DNA of 64,000 nucleotides from Aneurinibacillus terranovensis DSM 18919 (GTDB lineage: Bacteria > Bacillota > Bacilli > Aneurinibacillales > Aneurinibacillaceae). Position numbers and translations under genes: made by a program. The stretch is taken from contig NZ_AUMJ01000027.1 of assembly GCF_000430625.1 (NCBI RefSeq), positions 17,097 to 81,096 of the forward strand, in the 5' to 3' direction. How positions within the stretch are numbered: the stretch's first letter is position 1; each line of letters begins with the position of its first letter. The notes under the pieces were generated by a model. It was not told where the DNA came from. It was given only the letters and a program-made list of their open reading frames with translations, and made no database searches. Below are positions 37,249-46,269 of this stretch, piece by piece.

Positions 37249-38157
37249 TTGAAAAAAGGGAGAGAAATTCTGCGACTGTCACCGGCCTATATGCTTGTCG
37301 GGGCATTCACCGGAGGCATCTTGTTCAAGGGATGGGTGAAAGGAGCCATAATTGGAGCCGGATGTACGATTCTGCTTGCTTTCTTTGTTATGGAGTGTCT
37401 TATCCGATTAAAAAAGGAGAAGTTCTGCCAGGCGCTAAACTATGGAATGGCTGGGCTCCTACCAGGTGTACTACTGGCTGCCCATGTCTTTCCGCATTCA
37501 GGATTGCTTATCCCTGTGAGTGGCGCGATTCTGGGAGACATTCTTTTTGGCTGGGGAGTGGCCGCATATGTAAATGGAGAAAAAGAAAAGAAGCGCTACA
37601 TGGCTTTCAGTTGGGAAATATCAACCATCACATTTTTAGGGTTCCTTGGTGCCTGGTCGGGAAATTGGGTGATTGATTGGGTGATGTCTAAAGTTTTTTC
37701 TCCTGCCAGCTACGTCGTTTTACAAAAGGGGATCGGTTTTTTGTTTTCTTTTGCTGTTAGTTTGCTGCTTGCCTTACTGCCAGGATATATTTTTGCCGGG
37801 AATCGGTTTCGTCCGGTGCTAGGGGGAGTCCTTGTATTTGTTGGCGGATTATTGGTGATGTGGATTGGTATTGATATTGCACCGTTCTTATTTTTACCTG
37901 GCAGCGGATTAATGTGGTCGGGAATGGTCATCGGCTCTCTTATGTTAACCCTTGCTCTACTTGTTGTGATATATCCGGCGATGCAAATGCTGCTCGGCTC
38001 GCTGGTTATTATCGTTTCGGTTTTGTCGTTTATCGGGGCGGCCGGTGGATTTATTATCGGAGGAATTACAGGCATTCTGGGTGGGATGCTGGTTATCGCC
38101 TGGAATGGGCCGGTGCATGATTACCACCTGCATGCCGGGGAAGAGATACCTTTTTAG
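37249..38157 (+). CDS. multispanning membrane protein with DUF6114-like C-terminus
   Basis: A 302-residue integral membrane protein. I start at TTG 37249, because GGAGGTG (37236-37242) is ideally placed 6 bases before it; the ATG at 37228 has no site. It has about nine hydrophobic segments. The C-terminal ~130 residues (RPVLGGVLVFVGGLLVMWIG to FIIGGITGILGGMLVIAWNG) match my memory of DUF6114, a four-helix protein found beside DUF6230 in actinomycetes. The N-terminal ~170 residues (two helical hairpins) appear extra. It is 23 bp from the DUF6230 stop and clearly the same operon. Confidence 0.7.
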   Translation: MKKGREILRLSPAYMLVGAFTGGILFKGWVKGAIIGAGCTILLAFFVMECLIRLKKEKFCQALNYGMAGLLPGVLLAAHVFPHSGLLIPVSGAILGDILFGWGVAAYVNGEKEKKRYMAFSWEISTITFLGFLGAWSGNWVIDWVMSKVFSPASYVVLQKGIGFLFSFAVSLLLALLPGYIFAGNRFRPVLGGVLVFVGGLLVMWIGIDIAPFLFLPGSGLMWSGMVIGSLMLTLALLVVIYPAMQMLLGSLVIIVSVLSFIGAAGGFIIGGITGILGGMLVIAWNGPVHDYHLHAGEEIPF

Positions 38158-38203
38158 AAAAGATGCCTTTTTAAATGAAACAAAGGGGGGATTGAGCCGG
38201 GTC

Positions 38204-39127
38204 ATGCCAATTCGTCGAATGCTGCAGCGAAAAAAATTTTTTTGTTTGCTTTCAATTATTGTATCGGCTCTGCCTGTGTTTCTCATTTCTCTTCTGATTA
38301 GTGGAGCGATTAACGCGCTGCCTGTTTTGGGTGAGTTGACAGACCAGCCAGCTGCTGCAGAAGATAATCAACCTGCAGCGGGTAACGGGGGCCAAGGGGA
38401 CATTTCGGCATCGGAAAACCGGAGAAATTCTCCCGCCGCAGAAAATCAAGACCAGGAAAATTCACCTGCCCCGGGAAGCCAAGGCAGCCAACCAGGGACA
38501 GATAATCAGGGAACAAAGCCACTCCCGGGCGCTCAGGAGGCTCAGTCTGCAACCCCGGAAATACAGTCTCAAACAGGGAATCAGGATAGTGATCCTTCAC
38601 AGGAAGCGCCGCCACCAACCGGCCCTTTTCCGAAAAAGCAGGGAATTGGAGGATTTGTTGTTGAAGCCAATCGTTTGACAACCAGTCTGTCTCAAGTGGG
38701 AGAAGTCAATGGAGAAACATCGGAAGGAACGAATCTTGTTGCTTCTATTTCTTGGCCGGATATGACGATGAGTGAATTTTCACTATATAAAAATTTTTCA
38801 ATGAATGGTCAATCATTCACAATTAGCTATAGAACCAAACAGGAAAACGAAATCGTTACAGTAGGTAGTGGAAGCATGAATGTATCTGAGTATTACGCGA
38901 AAGAAATGCTTATTCCCACATCCGACAACCAAATCATTCCCTTACGGTATTACTGGAAGCAGAATCCCGAAGATCAGTTGGCTTCCGATCTAACAAAAAT
39001 CGCAGGCATTCCGTTACAGGTTTCCGAAGCTAAATTTAATGCCCATTCGCTGCATGCTGCTACCATCACTATCCCACATTTTGAGATGGTCATTGAAGAA
39101 GGCAGCCGTACATCATACGTGAATTAA
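38204..39127 (+). CDS. membrane-anchored DUF6230-related protein with Gln/Asn/Pro-rich linker
   Basis: A 307-residue protein from ATG 38204; TTG 38192, closer to AAAGGGGGG, is an alternative. One N-terminal transmembrane helix (FCLLSIIVSALPVFLISLLI) is followed by a ~120-residue low-complexity linker rich in Gln, Asn, Pro and Ala. The C-terminal domain opens KQGIGGFVVEANRLTTS and ends VSEAKFNAHSLHAATITIPH. These two motifs mirror IGGFVVSATDIT and NAQLNTHSLLANTMNIP of the first gene, so I infer a diverged duplicate of the same domain. It ends the three-gene operon, followed by a strong terminator. Confidence 0.7.
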   Translation: MPIRRMLQRKKFFCLLSIIVSALPVFLISLLISGAINALPVLGELTDQPAAAEDNQPAAGNGGQGDISASENRRNSPAAENQDQENSPAPGSQGSQPGTDNQGTKPLPGAQEAQSATPEIQSQTGNQDSDPSQEAPPPTGPFPKKQGIGGFVVEANRLTTSLSQVGEVNGETSEGTNLVASISWPDMTMSEFSLYKNFSMNGQSFTISYRTKQENEIVTVGSGSMNVSEYYAKEMLIPTSDNQIIPLRYYWKQNPEDQLASDLTKIAGIPLQVSEAKFNAHSLHAATITIPHFEMVIEEGSRTSYVN

Positions 39128-39137
39128 CACATTTTTT

Positions 39138-39170
39138 AAATCTCCCTGCAGGCGGCAGGGAGATTTTTTT
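39138..39170 (+). terminator. terminator of the DUF6230/DUF6114 locus
   Basis: AAATCTCCCTGC (39138-39149) / GCAGGGAGATTT (39155-39166), a perfect 12-bp stem with a 5-base loop and a T-run. Confidence 0.9.
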
Positions 39171-39288
39171 ACGGGATGATCTTGAGTATGATGACGAATT
39201 TTACCCTCCGAGCGCATCATTTGGAATTCCAAGCGTATACGCCGGTCACAGTTTGCACATGTTATGGATGAACAAGGGAGGGATTTCA

Positions 39289-40815
39289 TTGGTGTGGATT
39301 CTTTGGCTATACCTAGTAAATACGTTCTTCATGTTAATCTTAGCGATCCGCGAGGTGCGCAGGCCGGCCAAGGCCTTGAATTGGCTAACCATCTGCCTCG
39401 TTTTGCCTGTCATCGGATTCGGACTCTATCTCATCACAACGAATCCCAAGCGCATTCATCGAAAAAGACTGACTTCTCCGCATAATGAGTCGGACACGTT
39501 GCCAGATTCATTCAGCCGCTCAGCCTCAATCATCGCTCATTCTTTACGGCATTTTACTGTGCATGGACTTCGGACCAGCCGGGTTCAGGTGCTTACGAAC
39601 GGTATTGAAACATATGAAAAACTCATGGAATCCGTACAAAACGCACAAAGAACGATTGATCTGGAATATTACATATACCGGGATGACCAAATTGGCAGGC
39701 GAATCACCGACCTGCTGATCGAGCGGGCCGTGGACGGTGTTCGGGTCCGCTTTGTGAGAGACGGTTGGGGGAGCCGGAAATTTCCGCGGCATCAAATCAA
39801 TCGGATGTTGGAGGCCGGGATTGAGTGCCGGACGATATTTCCATTGCGCTTCCCTTGGTTTATGTCTACTTTGACTTACCGGGATCATTGTAAGATCGTC
39901 GTGATCGACGGAAAGGAAGCTTTTACAGGTGGTATCAACGTTGGGTATGAGTATACCGGATTGAAGCCGAATGTAGGGTTCTGGCGCGACACTCATTTGC
40001 GAATTGTGGGTGAAGTTGCAGTCGATTTGCAGGCTATATTCGACGCCCATTGGAACATCGCTTCGCCGGAACGAATAAAGACGATGACACGTTGGAATAC
40101 AAAAGTTGAGGATACGCGAAAGCCCATTCAGGGTTCAGAGCGTATATCGCAAAACATCGCTTCACCCGGCAGGGCTAATCTTCCCGGATGGTCGGCAGAA
40201 TGGGGAGCTGAGTTGGACACCATGGATGACACCGGCGTTGCTGTCCCGGGCACAAAGGCGCTGCAGGAAGCGTACGTGCAGACGTTGGAAGGTAATCCGG
40301 GAATTCCTACTCAAGTCATCCGGGAGGCCTATTTCATTTGCATGACACAGGCAACCGATACCATCGACATCACCAACCCTTACTTTGTGCCCGATGCAGA
40401 TATCATTATGGCGATAAAGACAGCTGTGGCGCGCGGTGTGCGCGTAAGATTGCTGGTTCCCCGCCATGTGGTTCCCAAAATCGTGGGTCCTGCAAGCCGC
40501 ACCTTCTACGGAGAACTGTTGGAAGCCGGGGGCCAAATCTACTTGTACAACAAAGGTATATTGCACGCGAAGGTGATGGTCATCGACGGGGAGATTGCTG
40601 AGGTAGGTTCGGCGAATTATGATATGAGAAGTTATCGCCTAAATTACGAGGTGTGCGAAATCTTATACAGTGCTGACGTGGCAAGGGAACTCACGGAGCA
40701 ATTCGAGCGCGATCTCACTGATTCCGTACCTTTGCGAATGGAAGAATTGCTGGAGCGTTCCCGTTCAGAGCGCATCATTGAGCAAGCAGCGCGCCTGCTT
40801 GCCCCGTTGTTGTAG
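39289..40815 (+). CDS. cls: cardiolipin synthase (phospholipase D type)
   Basis: A 508-residue enzyme joining two phosphatidylglycerols. Start TTG 39289 lies 6 bases after GGGAGGG; the ATG at 39253 lacks a site. Two N-terminal helices (WILWLYLVNTFFMLILAI; WLTICLVLPVIGFGLYLI) precede the PLDc domains. HKD motif 1 is HCKIVVIDGKEAFTGG (~residue 200); motif 2 is HAKVMVIDGEIAEVGSANYD (~residue 426). About 45 residues between the domains (~270-320, RNTKVEDTRK…TKAL) look variable. Length and motifs are typical of Bacillales ClsA. Single gene. Confidence 0.92.
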   Translation: MVWILWLYLVNTFFMLILAIREVRRPAKALNWLTICLVLPVIGFGLYLITTNPKRIHRKRLTSPHNESDTLPDSFSRSASIIAHSLRHFTVHGLRTSRVQVLTNGIETYEKLMESVQNAQRTIDLEYYIYRDDQIGRRITDLLIERAVDGVRVRFVRDGWGSRKFPRHQINRMLEAGIECRTIFPLRFPWFMSTLTYRDHCKIVVIDGKEAFTGGINVGYEYTGLKPNVGFWRDTHLRIVGEVAVDLQAIFDAHWNIASPERIKTMTRWNTKVEDTRKPIQGSERISQNIASPGRANLPGWSAEWGAELDTMDDTGVAVPGTKALQEAYVQTLEGNPGIPTQVIREAYFICMTQATDTIDITNPYFVPDADIIMAIKTAVARGVRVRLLVPRHVVPKIVGPASRTFYGELLEAGGQIYLYNKGILHAKVMVIDGEIAEVGSANYDMRSYRLNYEVCEILYSADVARELTEQFERDLTDSVPLRMEELLERSRSERIIEQAARLLAPLL

Positions 40816-41330
40816 CACGCACACACTCCGACATCAGATGAAAAACTACGTTCCAATCTTATCTAGTACATGGTTTTTTAGTTTGTTGTTGTTTTTCTCC
40901 CCAACCCCCTTCCCCATAGGGGGTTAATCCCATGTCTTAAGGCTTTGATATCTTTCGAAGCCCATTTCTGTCATTAAGTTTTCCAAATACCGATTGGAAG
41001 ATTCCATAGTAAAGCATACAAAGGGGTGGTGATTTGCTGAATTTCAATAAAACAAGAGTGTGCTATCCAACCAAACAGTACAAAAATACTGCGTAGTTTA
41101 GCCAAAAAACAAAATTCAAACCACATTCTCCTGTCATATGACAAAGATAAAACAACCAGTAAAAAGGAAAAGCATGAGAAAAGACAGAAATATTTAGCAA
41201 GTATTGTTGAATTTAATTAGAAAAGGGGAAAAAATATAGTATGATTAAGAATGACATCTAGATATAGCACTTGAGGACTTTATTATTATTTCATGTAACT
41301 CAAAGGGTAAGAAACGAAAGGGGATTTGTA
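40816..41330. other. 515-bp gap before transketolase
   Basis: An inverted repeat AACCCCC / GGGGGTT at ~40903-40926 may end cls transcription but has no T-run. A 20-codon frame from TTG 41035 (MLNFNKTRVCYPTKQYKNTA) sits behind AAAGGGGTGGTG and could be a small peptide, unproven. The transketolase promoter probably lies in 41200-41250 (TATAGT at 41235). Nothing else is recognised. Confidence 0.35.
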
Positions 41331-43334
41331 ATGACGACAGAAGTAAGCACCATTGACCAATTAGCCATCGCCACACTGCGAACGTTATCCATCGACCAGG
41401 TTGAAGCAGCGAATTCAGGACACCCGGGTCTGCCGATGGGCGCCGCGCCTATGGCTTATACACTCTGGGCGAAATTTTTGAAACATAATCCAGCCAATCC
41501 TGCGTGGTTTAACCGCGACCGGTTTGTTTTATCCGCCGGCCATGGCTCAGCCTTATTATATAGCTTACTGCACGTAAGCGGATATGATGTATCCACAGAA
41601 GACCTTAAGCAATTTCGCCAGTGGGGAAGCCTCACACCGGGTCATCCTGAATATGGCCATACACCCGGCGTAGACGCTACAACCGGTCCGCTCGGCCAGG
41701 GAATCTCCATGGCAGTAGGAATGGCTATGACCGAGCGTTTTCTTGCTTCTACATACAATCGTGCTGGACATGAAATTATTAACCATTATACGTACACATT
41801 GGTCGGTGACGGGGACTTAATGGAAGGCGTATCAGCCGAAGCGGCTTCCCTCGCCGGTCACCTTAAACTCGGCCGGTTGATTGCGCTCTACGATTCAAAT
41901 AATATTTCGCTTGATGGAGAAACGGCTCACGCGTTTACCGAAGATGTCCGCAAACGTTTTGAGTCATATGGTTGGCAAACGCTTGAAGTCAAAGACGGAA
42001 ACGATGTGCAGGAAATTGAAAAGGCGATTGCGGAAGCGAAAAAAGATGAACAGCGGCCTACACTGATTGAAATTCGCACCATAATCGGCTTTGGAAGCCC
42101 GAACAAAGGCGGAAAATCGGCTGCTCACGGCTCTCCGCTTGGCGCCGACGAAGTCAAGCTTGTGAAAGAAGCATACAAATGGAACCATGAACCGTTTCAC
42201 GTTCCTGAAGAAGTGCGCCAGTACTTTGCAAAGCTGAAGGAACAGGGGGCAAACGAAGAAGCCGCATGGAAAGCCAAATGGGAATCGTATAAGAAAGCAT
42301 ACCCGCAAGAAGCCGGGATGCTGGAAAAAGCCATGGACGGGCAGCTTCCTGACCAGTGGGAATCAAGTTTACCTTTGTTTAAACCGGAAGACGGAAAAAT
42401 CGCCACACGCGATGCTTCCGGCAAAGTATTAAACGCGATTGCGAAAACCGTTCCATACTTCCTCGGCGGATCAGCCGACCTGGCTTCTTCCACAAAAACA
42501 ACGCTCAAGGATACACCCGCGTTCCATTTCGATAATTATGCCGGACGCAACCTATGGTTCGGGGTGCGGGAACACGCTATGGGTGCTGCAATGAACGGAA
42601 TGGCTCTCCACGGAGGGGTGAAAGTGTTTGGCGGAACGTTCTTCGTTTTTTCCGACTATCTGCGCCCGTCTATCCGGTTGGCGGCATTAATGAAGCTGCC
42701 AGTCATGTATGTATTTACCCACGACAGTATTGCGGTAGGGGAGGATGGTCCAACCCATGAACCGATCGAACAGCTTCCATCGCTCCGCGCCATGCCTAGC
42801 CTGACAGTAATGCGCCCGGCAGATGCGAACGAAACAATGGCGGCTTACCATTATGCCGTGAGCGAAAGTCAGGAGCCGGTTGCGATGGTTCTTTCGCGTC
42901 AAGGGCTTCCCGTGCTCGAAACGACGGCAGCTGAAGTAATCCAAAATGTAGCGCGCGGTGCCTACGTGCTTTCCGACTCGGACAAAGAACCGCAGGTGAT
43001 TTTACTTGCTTCCGGATCGGAAGTGCATCTGGCGGTGGAAGCACAGAAAGCTCTGGCAGAGAAAAATATTGCGGCACGGGTAGTAAGCATGCCAAGCTGG
43101 GAATTGTTCGAAAAGCAGCCGAAAGAATATAAAGATTCCGTTCTTCCGCCGAATGTCAAAGCGCGAATTGCCATTGAAATGGCTGCACCGTTTGGCTGGG
43201 AACGTTATACGGGCAGCCAAGGAGCTATTATCGGCATCGATACATTCGGTGCTTCTGCCCCTGGTGAGAAGCTGATCAAAGAATTCGGATTTACCGTTGA
43301 AAACATTGTATTAATGGCTCAGAAATTGCTGTAG
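41331..43334 (+). CDS. tkt: transketolase
   Basis: A 667-residue thiamine-diphosphate enzyme of the pentose phosphate pathway. Start ATG 41331 behind AAAGGGG; the longer frame from 41271 has no site. Motifs in order: [16 protein letters not shown] (substrate loop), [28 protein letters not shown], and [19 protein letters not shown] followed by [10 protein letters not shown] (the GDG…NN ThDP/Mg site). Then [34 protein letters not shown] and [15 protein letters not shown]. The length is normal and no lesion is seen. Monocistronic with its own terminator. Confidence 0.96.
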   Translation: MTTEVSTIDQLAIATLRTLSIDQVEAANSGHPGLPMGAAPMAYTLWAKFLKHNPANPAWFNRDRFVLSAGHGSALLYSLLHVSGYDVSTEDLKQFRQWGSLTPGHPEYGHTPGVDATTGPLGQGISMAVGMAMTERFLASTYNRAGHEIINHYTYTLVGDGDLMEGVSAEAASLAGHLKLGRLIALYDSNNISLDGETAHAFTEDVRKRFESYGWQTLEVKDGNDVQEIEKAIAEAKKDEQRPTLIEIRTIIGFGSPNKGGKSAAHGSPLGADEVKLVKEAYKWNHEPFHVPEEVRQYFAKLKEQGANEEAAWKAKWESYKKAYPQEAGMLEKAMDGQLPDQWESSLPLFKPEDGKIATRDASGKVLNAIAKTVPYFLGGSADLASSTKTTLKDTPAFHFDNYAGRNLWFGVREHAMGAAMNGMALHGGVKVFGGTFFVFSDYLRPSIRLAALMKLPVMYVFTHDSIAVGEDGPTHEPIEQLPSLRAMPSLTVMRPADANETMAAYHYAVSESQEPVAMVLSRQGLPVLETTAAEVIQNVARGAYVLSDSDKEPQVILLASGSEVHLAVEAQKALAEKNIAARVVSMPSWELFEKQPKEYKDSVLPPNVKARIAIEMAAPFGWERYTGSQGAIIGIDTFGASAPGEKLIKEFGFTVENIVLMAQKLL

Positions 43335-43373
43335 ACTTCGTTCTAATGTTGTTAAATTAAATCGATAAGTATG

Positions 43374-43408
43374 AAAAATGCCCGTGCTAGTTAGCAATGG
43401 GCATTTTT
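43374..43408. terminator. bidirectional terminator
   Basis: AAAAATGCCC (43374-43383) / GGGCATTTTT (43399-43408), with an inner TGCT/AGCA stem, between the convergent tkt and ABM genes; U-rich in both directions. Confidence 0.88.
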
Positions 43409-43443
43409 CTTTTATTCGAATTAAATTTTGTTATGCTTAAAGC

Positions 43444-43764
43444 TTACTGGCTCACATTTGCCCAGCCTGACTCATTTGGAAAAGAATTATCATATTTTAC
43501 GAATGTGTAAGGCTCAGCTATCATATCAGCTATCGCAGCACGCCATTTTTTGAAGTGTTCTGTTTCTCTATGTTTCAATTGAGCTTCCGGTGTGTAGTAC
43601 ACCTCAACCAATAAAAAGTTCGATGGATCATCCTGTTGCTGTAAAACGTCAAACCTTGCTACTCCTGTTTCGTTTAAACTGTTTCGTGCATTCTCAATGC
43701 TAACTTTCCTGAACGCAGAAATGTGCTGCTCCTTAACCTTAATGGAAACATGAACGATATACAT
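43444..43764 (-). CDS. antibiotic biosynthesis monooxygenase (ABM) domain protein
   Basis: A 106-residue dimeric ferredoxin-like-fold protein of the ABM/YgiN/LsrG group. It begins MYIVHVSIKVKEQHISAFRK, has ESGVARFDVLQ-like sequence (ETGVARFDVLQQQDDPSNFLLVE split over two strands), and HRETEHFKKWRA carries the usual His/Trp helix. Such proteins are cofactor-free oxygenases on quinols or isomerases of small metabolites; the substrate is not readable. Single gene on the minus strand. Confidence 0.82.
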   Translation of the reverse strand: MYIVHVSIKVKEQHISAFRKVSIENARNSLNETGVARFDVLQQQDDPSNFLLVEVYYTPEAQLKHRETEHFKKWRAAIADMIAEPYTFVKYDNSFPNESGWANVSQ

Positions 43765-44036
43765 AACATTCTCTCCTTATCTTTACATATTTGTTGTACG
43801 ATGGTTGAATGCCCAAATCGTTTTATCGATGTTTGTTCGGATATAGACGATAAAGAAAATTTGACTAGCGCCAAGCCAAGGGCGCAGGAACATAGACTGA
43901 GTTGCTCTTTCTTATTCGGGTAGAAAAGTAATATTCCCCATATTACTACTATTCAAGAGGATTTTCCATATCTGGCTCAATATATGCTATGAATAATTCA
44001 TGTTGTTTCAAATCATTGAACAGGAGGCAAAGAGTC
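43765..44036. other. gap without a convincing gene
   Basis: Upstream DNA of the ABM gene and of the ThpR stub; AGGAGG at ~44021 is the ribosome site of the stub. No other feature is seen. Confidence 0.4.
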
Positions 44037-44111
44037 ATGCGTTTATTTACAGGCATCAAGCTTTCAGCTGAGGCTGAGCAAACAATATCTCGGCTATCTC
44101 AGCGAGCCCAA
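44037..44111 (+). pseudogene. N-terminal stub of an RNA 2',3'-cyclic phosphodiesterase (ThpR)
   Basis: ATG 44037 follows a good AGGAGG site and begins MRLFTGIKLSAEAEQTISRL, the usual start of ThpR (2'-5' RNA ligase family). After ~22 codons the frame runs into the 3' end of the minus-strand MFS gene and stops at 44109-44111. About 150 residues including both HxTL motifs are missing. A deletion or insertion junction near 44094 has replaced them. Confidence 0.65.
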
Positions 44112-45365
44112 ACCCTTTTTCGGAAGAAGCAGAGCCCCCAGCAATCCAATTAATGAGAATACGCAGGGGACAATAAATGCGATTTGATAGGAAGAGGCTG
44201 CGTGCATTCCAAGATCATCAAGAATTTTCCCCATGATTGGCGGCACCAATACCGCACTTAAAAATCCGCCTGTATTTGCCAGCCCGGATAAAACCCCGAC
44301 CTGGGTTGGTGGAAATGTCTCACGAATGGAGGCAAATGTAAGCATGCTCCCCCCATTTCCAAAACCAAGCAGGAAAAACAAGCAATACATTGCCCAGATG
44401 GGGGGACGAACACCGGTAACTAAAAAGAGCGCCCACATAATGACAACCATCGCCTGCAAAAAGATATAGGGTTTACGTCTTTCTCTCATTTTATCCGACA
44501 GCATACCGGTAATCGGCCCCCCGATGGAAGCGCCAATCAATCCGACACCGACCATTCCGGCGGCGGCTGTCCTGCTCATTCCATAAATATCCAACAAAAA
44601 AGGAACGGCCCAGAGGCTGATAAAGCCTGCATACGTGCCAACGATGCCAAAATGGCATAAAAAAGGGGGCCAGGATTGCTTTTTACATAGTACCTCGCGC
44701 AGAATAGACACCGCATTGTCTTTTGGTTCTTCATCCCTTTTTGGGGAGACAACAGGGTTGTGTTGAAACGTCCATACCATAATGATTCCATGAATAAGCA
44801 AAATGGCACCCATAATTTCAAAGGGCATTCGCCAACCAGAAAGGGTAACCCACCATGCGAGAGGCATGGTGGTCAGAAGTCCGCCCATATTGCCCATCGT
44901 TCCAGTCCAACCAAGAGCCGAGGCGAATTCTTCCCTGTTAAAAACAAGGCTAAACATAAGCACGCAATTCACCCAGATCATGGCGTCTCCTAACCCTACT
45001 AAAACGCGACCAATCAGCAATATACTAAGACTGGAGGCCAGACTGTATACAAGAGTTCCAATCCCGTTGCAAACAACGCCAAAAATCAAAAAACGCATGG
45101 GACCGAATTTATCTCCCCACAGTCCGACAGGAATTTGTAGTACCATATACATAAGGAATTGCAGCCCACTGATCCATCCGAGTACAGAACCGGATGTGTG
45201 GAATTCTTTTAATAAATGATCGCTAATGATCCCGGGTGCCGTACGTTGGCTGACAATCAATAAATAAGCGACCGACACAACCGCCCAGAGTTGCCAGGGA
45301 CGGCTTTCTTTCTTTTTCAATGGTGAAATGCCCCCTACAACAGGGGACGAAACCACATGCTTCAC
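44094..45365 (-). CDS. MFS transporter
   Basis: A 423-residue major-facilitator protein with 12 hydrophobic segments. I start at GTG 45365, 7 bases after AAGGAGAG; the longer frame from 45407 has no site. It has the motif-A-like GLWGDKFGPMRF between helices 2 and 3, and TGMLSDKMRERRKP between 8 and 9. It resembles the CynX/NarK-like or sugar-acid group, but the substrate cannot be assigned. Its 3' end abuts the ThpR stub, suggesting that it came in with, or was brought up by, the rearrangement. Confidence 0.88.
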   Translation of the reverse strand: MKHVVSSPVVGGISPLKKKESRPWQLWAVVSVAYLLIVSQRTAPGIISDHLLKEFHTSGSVLGWISGLQFLMYMVLQIPVGLWGDKFGPMRFLIFGVVCNGIGTLVYSLASSLSILLIGRVLVGLGDAMIWVNCVLMFSLVFNREEFASALGWTGTMGNMGGLLTTMPLAWWVTLSGWRMPFEIMGAILLIHGIIMVWTFQHNPVVSPKRDEEPKDNAVSILREVLCKKQSWPPFLCHFGIVGTYAGFISLWAVPFLLDIYGMSRTAAAGMVGVGLIGASIGGPITGMLSDKMRERRKPYIFLQAMVVIMWALFLVTGVRPPIWAMYCLFFLLGFGNGGSMLTFASIRETFPPTQVGVLSGLANTGGFLSAVLVPPIMGKILDDLGMHAASSYQIAFIVPCVFSLIGLLGALLLPKKGLGSLR

Positions 45366-45512
45366 GAATAATCTCTCCTTTTTCTCTATACCTACTAACT
45401 GTATCACGATTAAAGAGATTGGAATAGGTGATTTCTAAATCATTGAATATCAACATTCCTGCCGTCCGTTCAGAAAAGTCGCTTTCCAAGCCAGTTGTTG
45501 CACTTGTTAATC

Positions 45513-45656
45513 GTGGTATCGGCATTGCTGGCACAGCCCGATATATTGGTTACGGGCGATCAAGATTTTCATACACCTGAAATCAAGGAACAGCTCGTCG
45601 TGTTGTCACCAAGCGAGTTTTTACGAGCCTTTGGAAGCGACGTACATCACCATTGA
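45513..45656 (+). pseudogene. C-terminal remnant of a PIN-domain toxin
   Basis: This frame reads LLAQPDILVTGDQDF, then a short variable loop, then VVLSPSEFL and a stop at 45654. LVTGDxDF followed by a P-x-EFL end is the C-terminal signature of the 'putative toxin-antitoxin toxin, PIN family'. The N-terminal catalytic aspartates are absent and no antitoxin gene is seen. The rest of 45366-45900 is eroded sequence without a gene. Confidence 0.6.
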
Positions 45657-45932
45657 TGCGCGGCGGCTGAAGTTTTCGCACGCCGACGCCGCGATCGGGT
45701 TGCATGCTGGCAACGGCAGTCACCTTCGAACTGCAGTTTGGGGTGCTACGTGCAAAAACAGGTCATTCGCTGGTAGATATTTACCCAAAAAACTCAAGCC
45801 GATCGGTAAATCAATTAATCACCTATAGAGGACTATTGGGGGAACGATAGGTGATTGTGTAAGACCTTCAGGAGGAAATCAGACTTTTATAGCGAATAAA
45901 AGTAAAGGTGCAAGAGATAACTGAATATCAGA

Positions 45933-46099
45933 GTCCGTAAGGTGCCCTTGCATATGCAAGGGGTAACAGGGAATCGGGTGCAAATCCCGAGCGGTCCCGC
46001 CACTGTATCCGGGAAGCTACTCTCAAAATGTCACTCGATCACGATCGGGGAAGACGAGAGGCGCGATGAACCGGGAGCCAGGAGACCTACCTAACGGAC
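45933..46099 (+). promoter_or_regulatory. cobalamin (B12) riboswitch
   Basis: Closed by GTCCGT (45933-45938) / ACGGAC (46094-46099). It contains the conserved core in order: AAGGTGCCC, ACAGGGAATCGGGTG, AATCCCGAGCGGTCCCGCC (B12-box region), ACTGTATCCGGGAAG, TGTCACT and GAACCGGGAGCCAGGAGACC. It precedes the cobalt transporter operon, as in many bacteria, and should shut it down when adenosylcobalamin is plentiful. Confidence 0.97.
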
Positions 46100-46141
46100 G
46101 CACACCCAAATACCTTCGCGGAAAGGAGAGGTGTACGCTCT

Positions 46142-46207
46142 ATGAAACGACAATCATCACCATTGTATCGTCTCACCATTGTATCGTCTATTGATAAGTA
46201 CCCTTGA
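46142..46207 (+). CDS. possible 21-residue leader peptide in the B12 leader
   Basis: ATG 46142 sits ~9 bases after AAAGGAGAGG and opens a 21-codon frame ([20 protein letters not shown] plus Pro) ending with TGA 46205-46207, whose last bases form the start of the terminator stem. A translating ribosome would cover the stem. It may be chance. Confidence 0.35.
   Translation: MKRQSSPLYRLTIVSSIDKYP
46158..46189 (+). repeat. 16-bp tandem duplication
   Basis: CACCATTGTATCGTCT occurs twice head to tail (46158-46173, 46174-46189) between the B12 aptamer and its terminator. Confidence 0.9.
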
Positions 46208-46232
46208 CCAATCCTGCTGGATTGGTCTTTTT
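46206..46232 (+). terminator. B12 riboswitch terminator
   Basis: GACCAATCC (46206-46214), TGCT loop, GGATTGGTC (46219-46227), then T5: the expression platform 37 bases before cbiM. Confidence 0.93.
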
Positions 46233-46269
46233 GATTGGAATCTCACACAAACAGGAGGAACGACAAATC

